From Rikenella sp. (lineage in GTDB: Bacteria > Bacteroidota > Bacteroidia > Bacteroidales > Rikenellaceae): a DNA stretch of 10,717 nt. The DNA lies in the NCBI GenBank assembly GCA_029054535.1, contig JAIDFC010000187.1, positions 1 to 10,717 on the forward strand, given 5' to 3'. Below are positions 10,004-10,717 of the stretch, in pieces (the first letter of the stretch is position 1; each line of letters starts with the position of its first letter). The notes under the pieces are model-generated. The model was not told the origin of the DNA, did not search any database, and saw only the letters and a list, made by a program, of their open reading frames with translations. The translations under genes were made by a program, and so were the position numbers.

Positions 10004-10501
10004 ATGACCGTATCGATCATCGTCGCCGTGGCGGAAAACGGCATCATCGGAAACAACGGACAGATGCCGTGGCACATCAGCGAAGACCTCAAACGCTTCA
10101 AACGGATCACCACGGGACATCCGGTGGTGATGGGACGGAAGACATTCGAGTCGCTCGGCAACCGACCGCTACCGAACCGGACCAACGTGGTGATCAGCCG
10201 TAATCCTGACTTCGCCGTGCCGACCGGGGTCGTACTCGCCGAGTCGCTGGACGTTCTCGACCGGTTCGGCGCCTCGGACGAGGAGGTCTTCATCATCGGC
10301 GGAGGCGAAATCTACCGTCAAGCCTTGCCGATGGCCGACAAACTCTACCTCACCCGCATCGCGGCACGGCCGCAAGGGGATACCCACTTCCCGGAGATCG
10401 ACCCGACGCAATGGCGCATCCTTTTTCGCGAAGCGCACCCGGCTTCGCCGGATGGCTCTGTCCCGGCTTTCGAATTTATCGATTACGAACGTATCGATTA
10501 A
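10004..10501 (+). CDS. folA: Dihydrofolate reductase
   Basis: A 165-residue NADPH-dependent enzyme that regenerates tetrahydrofolate for thymidylate, purine (including the PurN step) and methionine synthesis. Seen in order: SIIVAVAENGIIGNNGQMPW (4-23), the catalytic acid Asp28 in HISEDLKRFK, the cofactor-binding VMGRKTFES (42-50), FIIGGGEIY (96-104) and GDTHFPEID (125-133) with Thr127. All the usual active-site positions look intact, and the length is typical of chromosomal enzymes (about 160). The ATG at 10004 gives the standard N-terminus. It lies 25 bases behind the Crp/Fnr-family gene. A short stem with a run of six T overlaps its stop codon. Confidence 0.97.
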   Translation: MTVSIIVAVAENGIIGNNGQMPWHISEDLKRFKRITTGHPVVMGRKTFESLGNRPLPNRTNVVISRNPDFAVPTGVVLAESLDVLDRFGASDEEVFIIGGGEIYRQALPMADKLYLTRIAARPQGDTHFPEIDPTQWRILFREAHPASPDGSVPAFEFIDYERID

Positions 10502-10514
10502 ATCGTTCTTTTTT
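10487..10514 (+). terminator. Weak terminator candidate of folA
   Basis: GAACG (10487-10491) pairs with CGTTC (10504-10508), followed by TTTTTT (10509-10514). The stem is only 5 bp and its loop contains the stop codon, so this is tentative. Confidence 0.35.
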
Positions 10515-10546
10515 CTATAACCCGTGTTTGGCTACCGTATGGAACT

Positions 10547-10570
10547 GCCGCTTTCTTGAAAGAAAGCGGC
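10547..10570. repeat. GCCGCTTTCTT hairpin
   Basis: GCCGCTTTCTT (10547-10557) and AAGAAAGCGGC (10560-10570) are perfect arms separated by 2 bases. No T-run follows on either strand, so it is not an ordinary terminator. Confidence 0.65.
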
Positions 10571-10638
10571 ACCAAAGAACTTCCAACAGCTACGCTATGC
10601 CTTAGGCTCCGCAATCTAATGCTCTGGCCCACGGTGTT

Positions 10639-10714
10639 GGGCCGGGGTTCTTTTAGGCGCGCCCTAAGGTTTAGCTCACATCAAGGGCGCGCTCAAAAAG
10701 AATCCCTCGGCCCC
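10639..10714. repeat. Long imperfect palindrome at the window end
   Basis: The left arm (10639-10665: GGGCCGGGG, TTCTTTTAG, GCGCGCCCT) is matched in reverse by the right arm (10684-10714: AGGGCGCGC, TCAAAAAGAA, CCCTCGGCCC), with few mismatches or bulges, around an 18-base loop. It is built like the H hairpins (GC-rich outer and A/T-rich middle arms), but with the GCGC arm innermost. Confidence 0.75.
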
Positions 10715-10717
10715 ATT

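Larger units (their letters stand above)
10515..10717. repeat. Start of a fourth palindrome-rich intergenic stretch
   Basis: No gene. It contains a hairpin of 11-bp arms (10547-10557 with 10560-10570), a short CTATGCC echo of the V segment (10594-10600), GGCCCA/TGGGCC (10626-10631 with 10638-10643) and the long palindrome at 10639-10714. H, T and K modules are not seen before the window ends. Confidence 0.65.

Overview
The window looks like a high-GC member of the Bacteroidales, most plausibly a Rikenellaceae/Alistipes-like gut bacterium. This is inferred from the acpP-fabF-rnc gene order, from Bacteroidetes-type -7 promoter boxes (TAnnTTTG) before several genes, from a membrane-anchored HU-CCDC81-type protein of a kind seen in Bacteroidetes, and from high GC throughout. 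No rRNA or tRNA gene is present to fix the taxon.

Nine protein genes are supported. From left to right: a GtrA-like membrane protein (+) converging on queG, epoxyqueuosine reductase (-); then rnc (RNase III), fabF (3-oxoacyl-ACP synthase II) and acpP (acyl carrier protein), all on the minus strand and transcribed in the order acpP, fabF, rnc; then purN (+), divergent from acpP; then an HU-CCDC81-like membrane protein, a Crp/Fnr-family regulator and folA (dihydrofolate reductase), all on the plus strand. Fatty-acid synthesis (acpP, fabF), one-carbon/purine metabolism (purN, folA) and RNA or tRNA processing (rnc, queG) are ordinary housekeeping functions.

The unusual part is the space between the genes. 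Only about 6.0 kb of 10.7 kb is coding. Three long intergenic stretches (about 1-1336, 2880-4110, 7640-8540), and the beginning of a fourth after folA (10515-10717), are packed with a mosaic of short palindromic modules. The same modules recur in different stretches and partly in the same order. Within a module the flanks, loops and bulges stay constant, while the paired arms change together so that pairing is kept. The largest module (H) is a nested, about 75-bp hairpin with at least nine copies. Smaller modules are a 4-5-bp triloop hairpin (T), GCGA...TCGC triloop hairpins (B and D), a GTGCC-GGCAC hairpin (P), a GCCCTCC-GGAGGGC hairpin, a leader-like K box and a 29-30-base link before H. I regard this as the main candidate for something undescribed: a family of structured intergenic repeats, either REP/MITE-like mobile DNA or folded RNA.

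Local regulatory signals include a terminator-like hairpin inside a long acpP-fabF gap, a second one directly before the rnc start codon, divergent acpP/purN promoters, a perfect 16-bp palindrome before the HU-like gene, and a good promoter candidate for the Crp/Fnr gene with folA close behind it.
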